Origin: a virus
Reading direction: 5' to 3' (one strand)
Virus record (IMG/VR): IMGVR_UViG_3300046517_000639
Location: 1-42,363 of that record
Length of the DNA: 42,363 bases
Part shown: piece by piece, positions 17,554 to 26,769 of the stretch
Position numbering within the stretch: the first letter of the stretch is position 1
Layout of the letters: each line of letters begins with the position of its first letter
Position numbers and translations under genes: made by a program
Notes under the pieces: model-generated
The model's input: only the letters and a program-made list of their open reading frames with translations
What the model was told of the DNA's origin: nothing
The model's database searches: none

Positions 17554-20416
17554 TTTTCTCCTTATAGCCTACAACCGCTCCAACTCTGAGTACCTTACGT
17601 CCCGTTGCTTGGCCCGTAAGAGGAACTGTGCGGGGACTGCCAAAAGCCGTATCTGTAAACACCAGATTGGCCGTTTTGCTGCCATTGGAAGTGGGGCTAA
17701 ACGTCACACTAACCGTGCATTGCGTTGCAGTGGCTTGTGTACCTGCACAAGTTGTAGTTTTGCTGAATTCACTGGCATTCGTTCCAGTTATGGTTATACC
17801 TAGCGTCACCGTCGAACCGCTGTTGTTGGAGTATGTCACAACCTGAGCAGCGCTCGATTTGTTCTTATTGATATTCCCGAAGTTGAGAGAGGCAGGCGAG
17901 ATAATCACTGGCGCCATGCCGGTTCCAGTCAAAACTGAGCAATCTGGCGAGTCTGGAGAATTGCTGCTCACGCAAGCCGTAGCCGTTTCTGTTGTTGTCG
18001 TTGTCGGCGTGAAAGCTATCATGACGGTGCAATTAGCTCCAGGAGCGACCACAAGGCTATTGGTGCAAGTTGTAGCTCCATCTATGACAAAATCAGCAGC
18101 ATTAGCCCCTGAGACAGTTACGGCATTTGAGCTGAACAAGATAAGGTTGGCGGTCCCGCTATTCATTACCGTAAACGGACTCTTGTTAGTTGTTCCTTCA
18201 GAAACAGGGTTCAAGAAAACAAGATTTGCCGGAGAGATATTCACTGCCGGCGCTAAGGCGATGACTGTACCAGTTGCTTGGTTTGAGTTGGCGCTGGTTC
18301 CAGCCGAATTAGACGATGCCACTACATAAAAATAGGTTCCCGCAGATAGGCCGGTATCGGCATAAGTGGTCGTAGTTGGCGAGGCTATGGTTGTATAGGG
18401 TCCACCGCTCACCGTTGCACGGCGAACCACATAATTAACAACCGTTCCCGTTGAAGCGTTCCAGGAAAGGTTAATAGTCGAGCCAGATACCGCCGCAGTG
18501 AGGCCAGTAGGCACGCTGGGAATGGATATAGCGTTGGTTCCCGCTCCTGTGAGTATGTCTGAACCATTTACCGTCCCTGTTACGCTCAAAGTGCCGGAAT
18601 AGCTGGTGACAGCCGTAGGAGTGAATTTAGCGAGCACTGTACAACTTGCGGAGACTGCAATCGTCCCGCTGGCAGCGCATTGCCCGCTTAGTCCGGTATT
18701 GCCATTGGTGAACACGCTGGGCGAAATTGCAATGCTTGAATAAGTCTCTGTCGCAGTTCCCACGTTCGATACGGTGATTGTCTTGGTTCCCGTGGTTCCA
18801 GTGTTCTGGTTCCCGAATGCCGCAGGGCTGGGGCTAAACGAAAGCAATGGAGCAGTGGTGCCTGTGGATTGAATAGCCCCAATATCCCATGCTCCAACTG
18901 ATGGCCGTGCATTGCCATTCAAATCCGTCTGGAGATAGGTGAGTGTCGCAAAGAGATTTAGCCCTTTATTCTTAGCGCAAGCATCGCCAGTAACCGGAGT
19001 AGCATTGTTAGGGAAAGCCCCGCCAATGAATCCGACATTGCAATTATTGCCATTCGTCTCCCGAGCAGGAGACAGTCCGCGCAACCCAGTCAGAGTGTAA
19101 TCCCCACCGAAAACATGCGCGATAGTGGGATAATTTAAGCTAGTCGTTGCGTACGTATCATAATCCCAGGAGGTAGACGAGGTGTACGATGCTATGCTGC
19201 CCGTATACACTGGCACCAATGAATTTCCGCAGCATAGGTTGGTAACGCCAAAGATGTTGTTGAGCACCGTAAGGTTGGTAACGATTCCGCGACTACTGTA
19301 AATGTTATAGCCGCCCGAATTGAGAAATGTATTGTTGGCTATGACGATATCATTCCACGTAGCGTTGCCGCTTCCATCCCCCTCGGCGTCAACGTTGCAG
19401 CCTCCAAATCCACCCGCAGAATCTAAAACGTTGTTATAAACCCTAATATGACCATTTGTGCTGCCAGCCGCTGCATTGTCCAGATAGCAGTTCTGGTCAT
19501 TGGAGCCATGAACATAATTACTATAGAGAGCGCAGTACTGAGCAGACTGACATTGAATAGAATCGGAATGTCCTGAACCGCTTACTCCGGTAACTTCATT
19601 GTGATAGATAGAGGCATTGTTGCCGACATCGATTCCATCTTCAAACAGATATTGGATAAAGTTGTCGTGGATTAGAGTATTGGTGAAGGTTGTTCCATTC
19701 AACGGCGGGAACGCTTTAATGCCCGTAGCGCAATACTGTTTCTGGGTATTGACGTGGTTAGGGTAGCATATAGTGGTTCCACCGCTAGTCGGCGCAGGGC
19801 CATGCACCCAGTTGTAACCAATTTCAAGAATGGCACTGGAACCTTGAGTGCCCATACCTCCGGCATAAAATCCACCCGTATAATCAGTAGTTCCTGTGAT
19901 CCCCGTTCCAAGGCATTCGATATGGAGAGCCTTCACATCATGCTCGCCGTTGTTCATGTAGCTACAGTACTTATCGACTCCAAGGTTGATAACGCGAATA
20001 CCATAGGTAGTGCTGCCGCCGAAGGCTGCGTTTCCAATTACACCGTCCACAGTGACATAGGCTTGACCGTTGAAATTAATTCCTGAACTAGACCCCTGAG
20101 TGTCAATGATTGCAGTTCCACCTCCACTGACTGAGACACGAACGACATTGCCAAGGGTGCCGGAAGATCCAATAGTCAATTGTCCGGTATAGGTGTCACC
20201 AGAAACCAGAAAGAGAGTGTCGCCGGCATGTACTGATCCCCATGCGATGCTAGATAATCCGCGCCAGCCGCCGACACCGCCAGGACTGCCGGCACAAGCT
20301 GCCGATGTACCGTCGCCGTTGTTGGCACAAGTGGTAGCCGAGCGCACGAACCAGTTCGTAGCGTTAGCCGCTGAAGCGCAGAATAAGAGGCCCATTGCTA
20401 GAAACAGACGTTTCAT
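17516..20416 (-). CDS. Exported-type beta-helix spike with Fn3 and HYDIN-like repeats
   Basis: A 966-aa protein. Residues 1-20 (MKRLFLAMGLLFCASAANA) are a clear Sec signal with an AxA site. Residues about 20-520 form a right-handed parallel beta helix of the pectate-lyase or tailspike type (repeats such as IVIANNTFLNSGGYNIYSS and LTVLNNIFG). Then come a HYDIN/ASPM-like domain (FSPSPAAFGNQNTGTTGTKT), a fibronectin III (PTGLTAAVSGSTINLSWNAS) and two more HYDIN-like domains (IIISPASLNFGNINKNKSS type). About 25 cysteines occur largely in pairs. Predicted to be a glycan-binding or -cleaving spike, built with domains typical of bacterial surface proteins. ATGA overlap with the gene before. Confidence 0.8.
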   Translation of the reverse strand: MKRLFLAMGLLFCASAANATNWFVRSATTCANNGDGTSAACAGSPGGVGGWRGLSSIAWGSVHAGDTLFLVSGDTYTGQLTIGSSGTLGNVVRVSVSGGGTAIIDTQGSSSGINFNGQAYVTVDGVIGNAAFGGSTTYGIRVINLGVDKYCSYMNNGEHDVKALHIECLGTGITGTTDYTGGFYAGGMGTQGSSAILEIGYNWVHGPAPTSGGTTICYPNHVNTQKQYCATGIKAFPPLNGTTFTNTLIHDNFIQYLFEDGIDVGNNASIYHNEVTGVSGSGHSDSIQCQSAQYCALYSNYVHGSNDQNCYLDNAAAGSTNGHIRVYNNVLDSAGGFGGCNVDAEGDGSGNATWNDIVIANNTFLNSGGYNIYSSRGIVTNLTVLNNIFGVTNLCCGNSLVPVYTGSIASYTSSTSWDYDTYATTSLNYPTIAHVFGGDYTLTGLRGLSPARETNGNNCNVGFIGGAFPNNATPVTGDACAKNKGLNLFATLTYLQTDLNGNARPSVGAWDIGAIQSTGTTAPLLSFSPSPAAFGNQNTGTTGTKTITVSNVGTATETYSSIAISPSVFTNGNTGLSGQCAASGTIAVSASCTVLAKFTPTAVTSYSGTLSVTGTVNGSDILTGAGTNAISIPSVPTGLTAAVSGSTINLSWNASTGTVVNYVVRRATVSGGPYTTIASPTTTTYADTGLSAGTYFYVVASSNSAGTSANSNQATGTVIALAPAVNISPANLVFLNPVSEGTTNKSPFTVMNSGTANLILFSSNAVTVSGANAADFVIDGATTCTNSLVVAPGANCTVMIAFTPTTTTTETATACVSSNSPDSPDCSVLTGTGMAPVIISPASLNFGNINKNKSSAAQVVTYSNNSGSTVTLGITITGTNASEFSKTTTCAGTQATATQCTVSVTFSPTSNGSKTANLVFTDTAFGSPRTVPLTGQATGRKVLRVGAVVGYKEKNDTHCCRKRTRI

Positions 20417-21798
20417 AGGATTTGTCCTTTATGCCGCGTTGCCGTTGCTGGTGGAGATGAAATTCCCATAGAAAGAGTGGCGATGATTGGCCGAACGCTG
20501 CCTGCTGACATAGCACAACTGGTTGTATTGCTTCCAGCCGCAGTGGTTAAAATGGATTGCGTTAACTGTTGGTCCGAGGCAGCGAAGGAAGTATCTATGT
20601 CGGTTCCACTAGCTATTTGCAATTCACTGCTGTTAGGAACAAGAGGATTGGTGATAGCGTCAAAACAAACTGTGAAAGTCTGCTCATTATTTGCGGCTGT
20701 AGTATAGGAAGTGGTCAAAGCCAATGCGGAGGTTTCTGAGCCTGCGTCCAATACGCCTGTCAATCCAGCCCATTCAGCGGCTTGGATAAATAGCCCTGTC
20801 TGGCCCAGCCCTCCATGCATATTTATGCCTACGCTATATGTCGATTGATTGGTATTTGTCGAAGCGATGCATAAACCTGCCTGAACGTTTATCCCTGCAT
20901 AGACGTGGGGAGTATTGCGAGCATTTGCTGGACAGTTACAACTCGTACCCAAGCATAGGGCAATGTCGGCAGGATCAAAAGCATCCGCAAACCCATACAC
21001 GATTATGTTATTAGCCGTGTAGTTGTGGAGAGCACAGGTTGCACTAGTGCGCGTGGTATCAGGGTAGGCGAAGTAGCAGCTCTGCAATTTGTATACTGAT
21101 GGCTTCGTAGGAGCATTTTGGGTAAATGCCATCGCCACAATGGAAGGCAGAGGAAATGGACTTGATTCATCATATTGAGCGGTAACACTTCCAGCCCCAC
21201 CTGTAATCTGCGACCAGGAACCAAATTTAATGTTCTGAGAACCAATCAAGGCATCAGTCATTCCCCACTGCTCTTGGAAGAATCCAGTATGAGGAGTTAG
21301 GTCATTAGCGAGGTCTGCCCCTCCCACATCCAACCACTCGCTTGCGTTGGCCGTGGTAAGTGAGCATGAAGCGGCACCGGCAGTGCAATTAGTGTCAAAC
21401 GCAACCAGCCCAACTTTCTCCCTGGCTCCTACCCACAAAACACGATTGAATCCCCCTGAAGATGTTGCGGTAACAGTGAAAATTGCATGATTGGAAGCAG
21501 GAAATAGGTAGCAACCAGTAGTCTGCCATCCATTTGTGGCATTAACGCCGCTGAAGCAAGCGGTGGGAGTTTCCGGAGAACTGGTTATGCTAATAGTTGT
21601 GGCCGCGCCAGATGCGTACATTAAAACGGCACGTCCAGCAACTGTGTTGGCCATCGTGCAGGATACACTTGTGATTCCTCCGGCATTCTGGCGCGGAGAC
21701 CCACATTCATTGGAGGTGTATGGTCCAGTAACAGCATGAACTTTGTGCGAACAGAGCAGGAGCAAAAGAAGAACGAGTAGATATTTTACTCTGTGCAA
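20413..21798 (-). CDS. Exported-type lectin-like tail/fibre protein
   Basis: A 461-aa protein with TTG start. MHRVKYLLVLLLLLLCSHKVHA is a strong signal peptide. The mature part has two jelly-roll/lectin-like domains (AGGITSVSCTMANTVAGRAV; later YTANNIIVYGFADAFDPADI) of the type repeated elsewhere in this genome. At least 14 cysteines, often in pairs (IALCLGTSCNC). It ends in an ATGA overlap with the spike gene. Probably a surface-binding component. Confidence 0.7.
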   Translation of the reverse strand: MHRVKYLLVLLLLLLCSHKVHAVTGPYTSNECGSPRQNAGGITSVSCTMANTVAGRAVLMYASGAATTISITSSPETPTACFSGVNATNGWQTTGCYLFPASNHAIFTVTATSSGGFNRVLWVGAREKVGLVAFDTNCTAGAASCSLTTANASEWLDVGGADLANDLTPHTGFFQEQWGMTDALIGSQNIKFGSWSQITGGAGSVTAQYDESSPFPLPSIVAMAFTQNAPTKPSVYKLQSCYFAYPDTTRTSATCALHNYTANNIIVYGFADAFDPADIALCLGTSCNCPANARNTPHVYAGINVQAGLCIASTNTNQSTYSVGINMHGGLGQTGLFIQAAEWAGLTGVLDAGSETSALALTTSYTTAANNEQTFTVCFDAITNPLVPNSSELQIASGTDIDTSFAASDQQLTQSILTTAAGSNTTSCAMSAGSVRPIIATLSMGISSPPATATRHKGQIL

Positions 21799-24146
21799 GA
21801 AAGCACCCCGTTCACGAATTTGGCGGTAGCAACTACGGTCACATTCATGGCCATGATGTCATTGGCGGTGACGGTAGTTGTTGTGAAGTCACCCAAGGAA
21901 GTGGAGTGTATCGCTGTACCGCTCGATATGCCTACACCACTGGTGTTGATTGAATTGCCGCTGGTCGGAATGGCTGTTCCTGTGGCTATCTTCCAGAACT
22001 TGACGGTGATCGTTCCAGCATCGATATTCAGATTGTAGGCATCGATTGTGCAGGCAAATGGCACGGTGATGTAATCAGTAGTCGTACTTGCAGCCGTTAG
22101 CGCTGAACCAGCCGGATCGCCAACTGTGAAGCTGATACCATGCTTGCTGTGCAATGTAGGCGAGGCCGAAGTACCGCCTAGTCCACCTGCCAACTGTACA
22201 AGTCCAGCCTGTCCGGTAGTCGCTAGAGGTACTTCTAAACTGATGCTGTCCGTGTTTCCGGCTGCGGAAGTTTGCACCACTAGATTCTGATTGTTAGCTC
22301 CAGCTGCTGGTGTCGTGGAATTGAAATTCTTGATGTTCTTGGTAGTTGCTGTGCCATTGACCTGTACTTGCAGATTGCGGCCATTGCCACCGCTGATGCT
22401 CGATGCGTTTAGCTCTGAAGGTGTCAGGTTGCGAATGATTGCCGCCGTGCCGGCACCAGCGTTGCCACTGTAGATATACCAGTAAGATTGTCCATTTGTG
22501 GGGATGGTCGTTCCTACATCGCTCAAATCTCCGTTTACCGTGGTGCTGGATTGGGCATAATGGCCAGCCGTCGCGCCATTGTCCATAATGACTGAGCAAA
22601 ATCCGATGATGCAGATTCCTGTAGAGCCTGTATTGCCTGGAGTTGCTCCATTCGCCGCTACTGCTACACCTAGTGGATTGTTGGTCGTGGACGATGCAAA
22701 CGGGCAGATAATGGCTTTGCCTGTTCCATCATCGCAGGCGAGTTTATTTAGCGTTGTTCCTGTAGCTGCATTGTTTGTCGCCCACCAGAGATAAGCACCG
22801 AGCTGGTTAACGTCATAGCCATTGTCGCAGCGTACCGCTGTAGTGCCATCATCCAATCCGCAACCATTGCCCACCGTCGCTGCACCAGTCCATTTCGTGT
22901 CGTGATTGGCCGTACCCGCTCCGGTGATCGTTCCACCGCCACCTCCAGCCGCCGCTATCGAGATGGCATAAGCCGCTGGTGTTAGCGTGATGTTTGTGCT
23001 GGCAGTCAGAGGAACTGGTGAGCAGCGGTCATAGTACGTTCCAGGTGCCGTAGGATCTGAGAAAATGGAACAACCAATTCCCTGCGATATGGTTAACGTA
23101 TTTGAACCAGTTGAGAAGAAAGTCGAAGTAGTGGCCGTGATCGTTGCCAGTCCCGCTCCATCATTCTTGATGAAAGTGAACCAGTTTCCATCAAAAGAAG
23201 TGGCCTCACTGGCTTGAGGAAGTGATAGGGCTTTAGCGCCAACGGCGGTCAAATAAAGAATCTCTCCTCGCTCTGTTCCATCGAAAGTATAAGAAGTAGC
23301 ACTGACGACAATCGGAGGTACGCCAGGAGTGCAGTTTACGAATGTTGGAGGAACTGCCGTGCTGTCCCAGCAGATCGTATCGCCCTCCTGAATATTGGTG
23401 ATTTGAGCCGTAATTACTGTTCCACCGCTGGAAGATGATGGAGGCCCAAGGTCAATCAGCGTCCATTTACCGCCAGATAGCAGGAATCCAGCAATGTCTC
23501 CACTCGTAACGCCACTTGGCACAAATGAAGGGATAATGCTATCGGCGCCTTGATTGCCATGATAATTCAAGCCTGTCGCATCGAAGCACAGTTGACCGCT
23601 AGAAGTTGCCGTACAGCCAGCTATTAAGGGGACTGTCATTCCCGAAGTCTCGCCTGATAGGTCAAGGCCAGGACCGCCACCAAAAGCTAGCGTGCCGTTA
23701 CCTTGATTGAAGCTCTTATTGGTGTTCTGGTCCGTTACTTGGTCTAGGCGTGGGAATCCTGGTGGAGGTGCTGGACCGGAATTGGTACTGCCCTGAGAAG
23801 TGTAAGTCAGCCCATCGTTCCAAATGTCTGCACCCTGCCCTGATTGCAAAACTAAGTTTGCTTGCCCATTAATCGTGCTAGTAGAAGTGATTGTGACCGT
23901 ACCAGCGCCGATATTCTTGACGCTGAACATGATTCCAGGCCCTGAACATGAGTCACTGGCTGCAAACAGCGTAGCCGCTACCGCACTGCCATTGTTGAAA
24001 GTGACTAGTTTTGTCGCATCGGTGCAAACGAATGTATAAGTAGTTCCAGTCTGGGCATTGACGCCAGAAAGCATGCGAGCCGTATTGGTCTGCGCTTGAG
24101 TACTGACTGCAAAGAAAAAGGCTAGGAATAGCAGCTTCTTTTTCAA
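21786..24146 (-). CDS. Exported-type fibre protein (786 aa)
   Basis: Start set at the TTG at 24146 (TTGA overlap, GGAG 8 bases upstream), which begins with a signal peptide LKKKLLFLAFFFAVSTQAQ. The frame from 24179 would put 11 odd residues before it. The mature protein is Thr/Gly/Ser-rich beta structure, with a segment like phage decoration domains (GNWFTFIKNDGAGLATITAT), a loop with DTICWDSTAVPPTFVNCTPG, and many paired cysteines. Probably a trimeric fibre. The C-terminus (FACTIDAYNLNIDAGTITVK) looks like a receptor-binding tip. Confidence 0.75.
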   Translation of the reverse strand: MKKKLLFLAFFFAVSTQAQTNTARMLSGVNAQTGTTYTFVCTDATKLVTFNNGSAVAATLFAASDSCSGPGIMFSVKNIGAGTVTITSTSTINGQANLVLQSGQGADIWNDGLTYTSQGSTNSGPAPPPGFPRLDQVTDQNTNKSFNQGNGTLAFGGGPGLDLSGETSGMTVPLIAGCTATSSGQLCFDATGLNYHGNQGADSIIPSFVPSGVTSGDIAGFLLSGGKWTLIDLGPPSSSSGGTVITAQITNIQEGDTICWDSTAVPPTFVNCTPGVPPIVVSATSYTFDGTERGEILYLTAVGAKALSLPQASEATSFDGNWFTFIKNDGAGLATITATTSTFFSTGSNTLTISQGIGCSIFSDPTAPGTYYDRCSPVPLTASTNITLTPAAYAISIAAAGGGGGTITGAGTANHDTKWTGAATVGNGCGLDDGTTAVRCDNGYDVNQLGAYLWWATNNAATGTTLNKLACDDGTGKAIICPFASSTTNNPLGVAVAANGATPGNTGSTGICIIGFCSVIMDNGATAGHYAQSSTTVNGDLSDVGTTIPTNGQSYWYIYSGNAGAGTAAIIRNLTPSELNASSISGGNGRNLQVQVNGTATTKNIKNFNSTTPAAGANNQNLVVQTSAAGNTDSISLEVPLATTGQAGLVQLAGGLGGTSASPTLHSKHGISFTVGDPAGSALTAASTTTDYITVPFACTIDAYNLNIDAGTITVKFWKIATGTAIPTSGNSINTSGVGISSGTAIHSTSLGDFTTTTVTANDIMAMNVTVVATAKFVNGVLSCTE

Positions 24147-25333
24147 GGATGGACTCCAGTGCAGTTGATCTGCGTCCAATGAATAGGCGAAGAACCTACA
24201 GTAACAGTCCTGACGGCCACAGAAACAGTATTCTGTGAAGCAATTTGCAGATTGGCTCTACCCGTAGTTGGATTTCCACCGTCCACAGCCGTTACTCCAC
24301 TGCAAGTCACAGAGTAATTGGCATCTGCGAAAACCACCGGCCATGCAATCGAGTTGTCGCAAGTGTCAAAGGTAGAGCCTCCAGTTGTGCAAGGCGTCCC
24401 TGTAACGACACAGCCCACCGCGCAATATGTCACTGCTTGAATCTTGCTTGCTCCGATGCTGCAACTTAGTGTAGTCAGGCCGGAATTGGCGTCCAGGCAG
24501 ACATTAGTACCAGCTCCACCAGTAATCATGCCTGCCGTCATCAAATGATTGTCTGAGCCCTGTGTAGCAACTTGCGGAGTGCCGCCGGCAAGCGTGAAGC
24601 TATTCGCCAGTAACGTAGTCACCGAGGCCGTATTGGGAGTGGTTGAGCCTAGAGGGCAGGGAATCGCCCATGTGCAGCCATTGAGCAAACCTGCATTCAG
24701 GTTATTGACTTGCGTGGTGCTGGAGATGACGAAGGGAGGCGTGCCTGTTGCCAGCGTCGAAGTGATTTGGCCGCTAAACGTTCCCGTAGTGGAGGAAAAG
24801 CCGTTACTAAAACTAGGTACACCAGAAAATACAGGAGTCCCAGTAAACGTTCCATCTAGGATGCCTCCACCACTCATGTTGTTTGGCCCTGAGGATGTGA
24901 AGCCGGAGTTGAATGTCACGCTGGAATTGAAGATAGCCGTATTGTTCCAGGTGTTTTGTCCTGTCCAAATATTGTTGAGTCCTAGGAGCGTATTATTGGC
25001 CGACGAAATATTATCCTCGCTCCAAAGCGTGACTCCCGCAGAGGTTTGCATGATGAATTTGTAGGCAACTGGAGTCATCCATACATCTGCCCTTCCAGCC
25101 GCATCCATGACGATTGGATTTGTATTCGGAATAACCCCAGCGGAATCACGATAAGTAAGTAGTGGAGTTGTAGTTCCTGCCGAATAGCTGAATAGTTTGC
25201 AACCTACACAGGGCCTTCCGTTATTATCGAAAAATTGTGACTTCGTGAATGGATAAAGGGCTACTTGAGCACTGGAAACAGAAGAAAAGACTAGAAAAAA
25301 CAAGAAGATTATAAGAAAATGGCTGAGCAGCAA
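24143..25333 (-). CDS. Tail fibre with signal-like N-terminus (ORF open to 25891)
   Basis: The body starts near 25333: a TTG followed by LLSHFLIIFLFFLVFSSVSS, a signal peptide ending before AQVALYPFTKSQFFDNNG. Next comes the domain GCKLFSYSAGTTTPLLTYRD...NPIVMDAAGRADVWM...YKFIMQ, a known N-terminal domain of phage tail fibres. Thr/Ser beta repeats and several cysteine pairs follow. The frame stays open upstream to an ATG at 25891 that makes the usual ATGA junction with the ejection gene and encodes MKKLLLLLALL, another signal-like start. An endonuclease gene on the other strand lies between. The present start is uncertain. Confidence 0.7.
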   Translation of the reverse strand: MLLSHFLIIFLFFLVFSSVSSAQVALYPFTKSQFFDNNGRPCVGCKLFSYSAGTTTPLLTYRDSAGVIPNTNPIVMDAAGRADVWMTPVAYKFIMQTSAGVTLWSEDNISSANNTLLGLNNIWTGQNTWNNTAIFNSSVTFNSGFTSSGPNNMSGGGILDGTFTGTPVFSGVPSFSNGFSSTTGTFSGQITSTLATGTPPFVISSTTQVNNLNAGLLNGCTWAIPCPLGSTTPNTASVTTLLANSFTLAGGTPQVATQGSDNHLMTAGMITGGAGTNVCLDANSGLTTLSCSIGASKIQAVTYCAVGCVVTGTPCTTGGSTFDTCDNSIAWPVVFADANYSVTCSGVTAVDGGNPTTGRANLQIASQNTVSVAVRTVTVGSSPIHWTQINCTGVHP

Positions 25334-25354
25334 ATTCCTATGTGAGGTAGGAAC

Positions 25355-25873
25355 ATGCCAAAACGTCGGATGCGCCGACATTCTGTTGCTCAGCCGATTG
25401 ACCAGCCTTACAGATTCATCCCGCTTACGCAAGAGCAAAACGCTATTGTTGATACTAGAGACTTCGATTGGATTTCGCAGTGGAATTGGTCTGCCCGTTG
25501 GTGTCCAGATACTAAAAGTTTTTACGCATTTCGACACGGAAACATAATGATGCATCATGTAATCCTTGGTATTCGCTGCGAAGTTGACCACAAAAATGGG
25601 GATACCTTGGATAACAGAAGAACAAACCTTCGCCAATGCACGCACTCTCAAAACATTCAAAATCAACCTGGAAACCGCCTTAATACCAGCGGATACAAGG
25701 GGATTTACTTCCATGAGTGTGGGAAGTGGCAAGCCAAAATCACCTGCAATGGGAAGCGAATGCACTTGGGACTTTTCTCCACCAAAGAAGAAGCGGCAAG
25801 GGCTTATGATCGCAAAGCTAAAGAACTGCATGGTGATTTTGCATGGCTGAATTTTCCTGAGCAAAGCCAGTAG
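25355..25873 (+). CDS. HNH-AP2 homing-type endonuclease inserted in the late operon
   Basis: A 172-aa protein. An N-terminal segment (YRFIPLTQEQNAIVDTRDFD) leads to the HNH core with H67/H68, H79 (CEVDHKNGDTLDNRRTNLR), N91 and N100, then an AP2 DNA-binding domain at 112-167 (SGYKGIYFHECGKWQAKI, then LGLFSTKEEAARAYDRKA). Free-standing genes of this type spread by cutting unoccupied sites in related phages. It has its own ribosome site (GTAGGAAC) but opposes the late operon. It sits just inside the ATGA start of the fibre gene and is codon-aligned with an open antisense frame. Confidence 0.85.
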   Translation: MPKRRMRRHSVAQPIDQPYRFIPLTQEQNAIVDTRDFDWISQWNWSARWCPDTKSFYAFRHGNIMMHHVILGIRCEVDHKNGDTLDNRRTNLRQCTHSQNIQNQPGNRLNTSGYKGIYFHECGKWQAKITCNGKRMHLGLFSTKEEAARAYDRKAKELHGDFAWLNFPEQSQ

Positions 25874-25887
25874 CAGAAGTAGTTTCT

Positions 25888-26769
25888 TCATTCTGTAAAC
25901 TTCTTTCCCATGCGCTGCTGCAAGGTAGTTCTCTTGTTAACTGAGCCTTGCGCGGCATGATACATACCTGCATCACTTGCTTGCTGCTGCAAAACTCTCA
26001 TCTGCTGCTGATAGGCGGCAAACTCTTCTGGAGTGGCAACCAATGGATTAAGAGGCTTCGGCATTCCTGCTGCTTTCTTAGCTATAAATTCTTGCTTGGC
26101 TTGCTCAAACAAGTCTGCTTTAGCCTGTTCTTTGGCTAATTTTGCTTGCTGGATTTCATCCATTGTTTTCAATCGGCCCATCTGTGAAAGTTCCTGCTGA
26201 CGTTGTTTTTCTAATTGGGCCAGATTCTTAGCAAATACGTTATGCGCTTCTTGTACATCTTGATCAACTCCGAAAACTCTCCTAAGAGCGTACTCTCCAC
26301 CTTTTTCCACTGGATGCGCCACAGCCTTACCCAAAGCCGTTAGTTCACCCTCTGGGGTTAGGAGCTTATTGGCAATTATTCCTTTGGCGAAGTTATAAGT
26401 GCCTTCTGCTAATCCTCCACCAATTAGGCTGCCTACATCACCGCTGACTTCCTGACCGAGCTCTCCAGCACCAGAGATTCCAGCAGCAGTGCTACCAACA
26501 AGTGAACCAGCAGTGCCACCAACTAAAGCCCTTGCCGCAGAGGCCGGTGATGCACCAGCAGCACCAAGAGAACCAGCAAATAAACCTGTTTTTGCGCCTT
26601 CATATGCTGCCCTACCTGGAGACATGCCCTCTGCTGGATTGGGCAGATTGCGAATTCTGGCATTAGGAACAAATTGCGAAGAACTAGGAGCAGCCTGCTG
26701 AGCAGCGCTTTCCTCTACTGGAGTCCAAGCCGAAGTATCCTCTACGGGAGTCCAGCCAGTATTGCTCAT
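25888..26769 (-). CDS. Ejection (injection) protein, gp16 position
   Basis: A 293-aa protein starting at the ATGA overlap (MSNTGWTPVEDTSAWTPVEE, a tandem WTPVE repeat). A Gly/Ala/Ser-rich segment (TGLFAGSLGAAGASPASAAR to LIGGGLAEG) could insert in membranes. The rest is coiled coil (LEKQRQQELSQM, AKLAKEQAKADLFEQAKQEF). It is the third of three genes in the P22 order gp7-gp20-gp16, whose products leave the head with DNA and form a channel across the envelope. Confidence 0.7.
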   Translation of the reverse strand: MSNTGWTPVEDTSAWTPVEESAAQQAAPSSSQFVPNARIRNLPNPAEGMSPGRAAYEGAKTGLFAGSLGAAGASPASAARALVGGTAGSLVGSTAAGISGAGELGQEVSGDVGSLIGGGLAEGTYNFAKGIIANKLLTPEGELTALGKAVAHPVEKGGEYALRRVFGVDQDVQEAHNVFAKNLAQLEKQRQQELSQMGRLKTMDEIQQAKLAKEQAKADLFEQAKQEFIAKKAAGMPKPLNPLVATPEEFAAYQQQMRVLQQQASDAGMYHAAQGSVNKRTTLQQRMGKKFTE

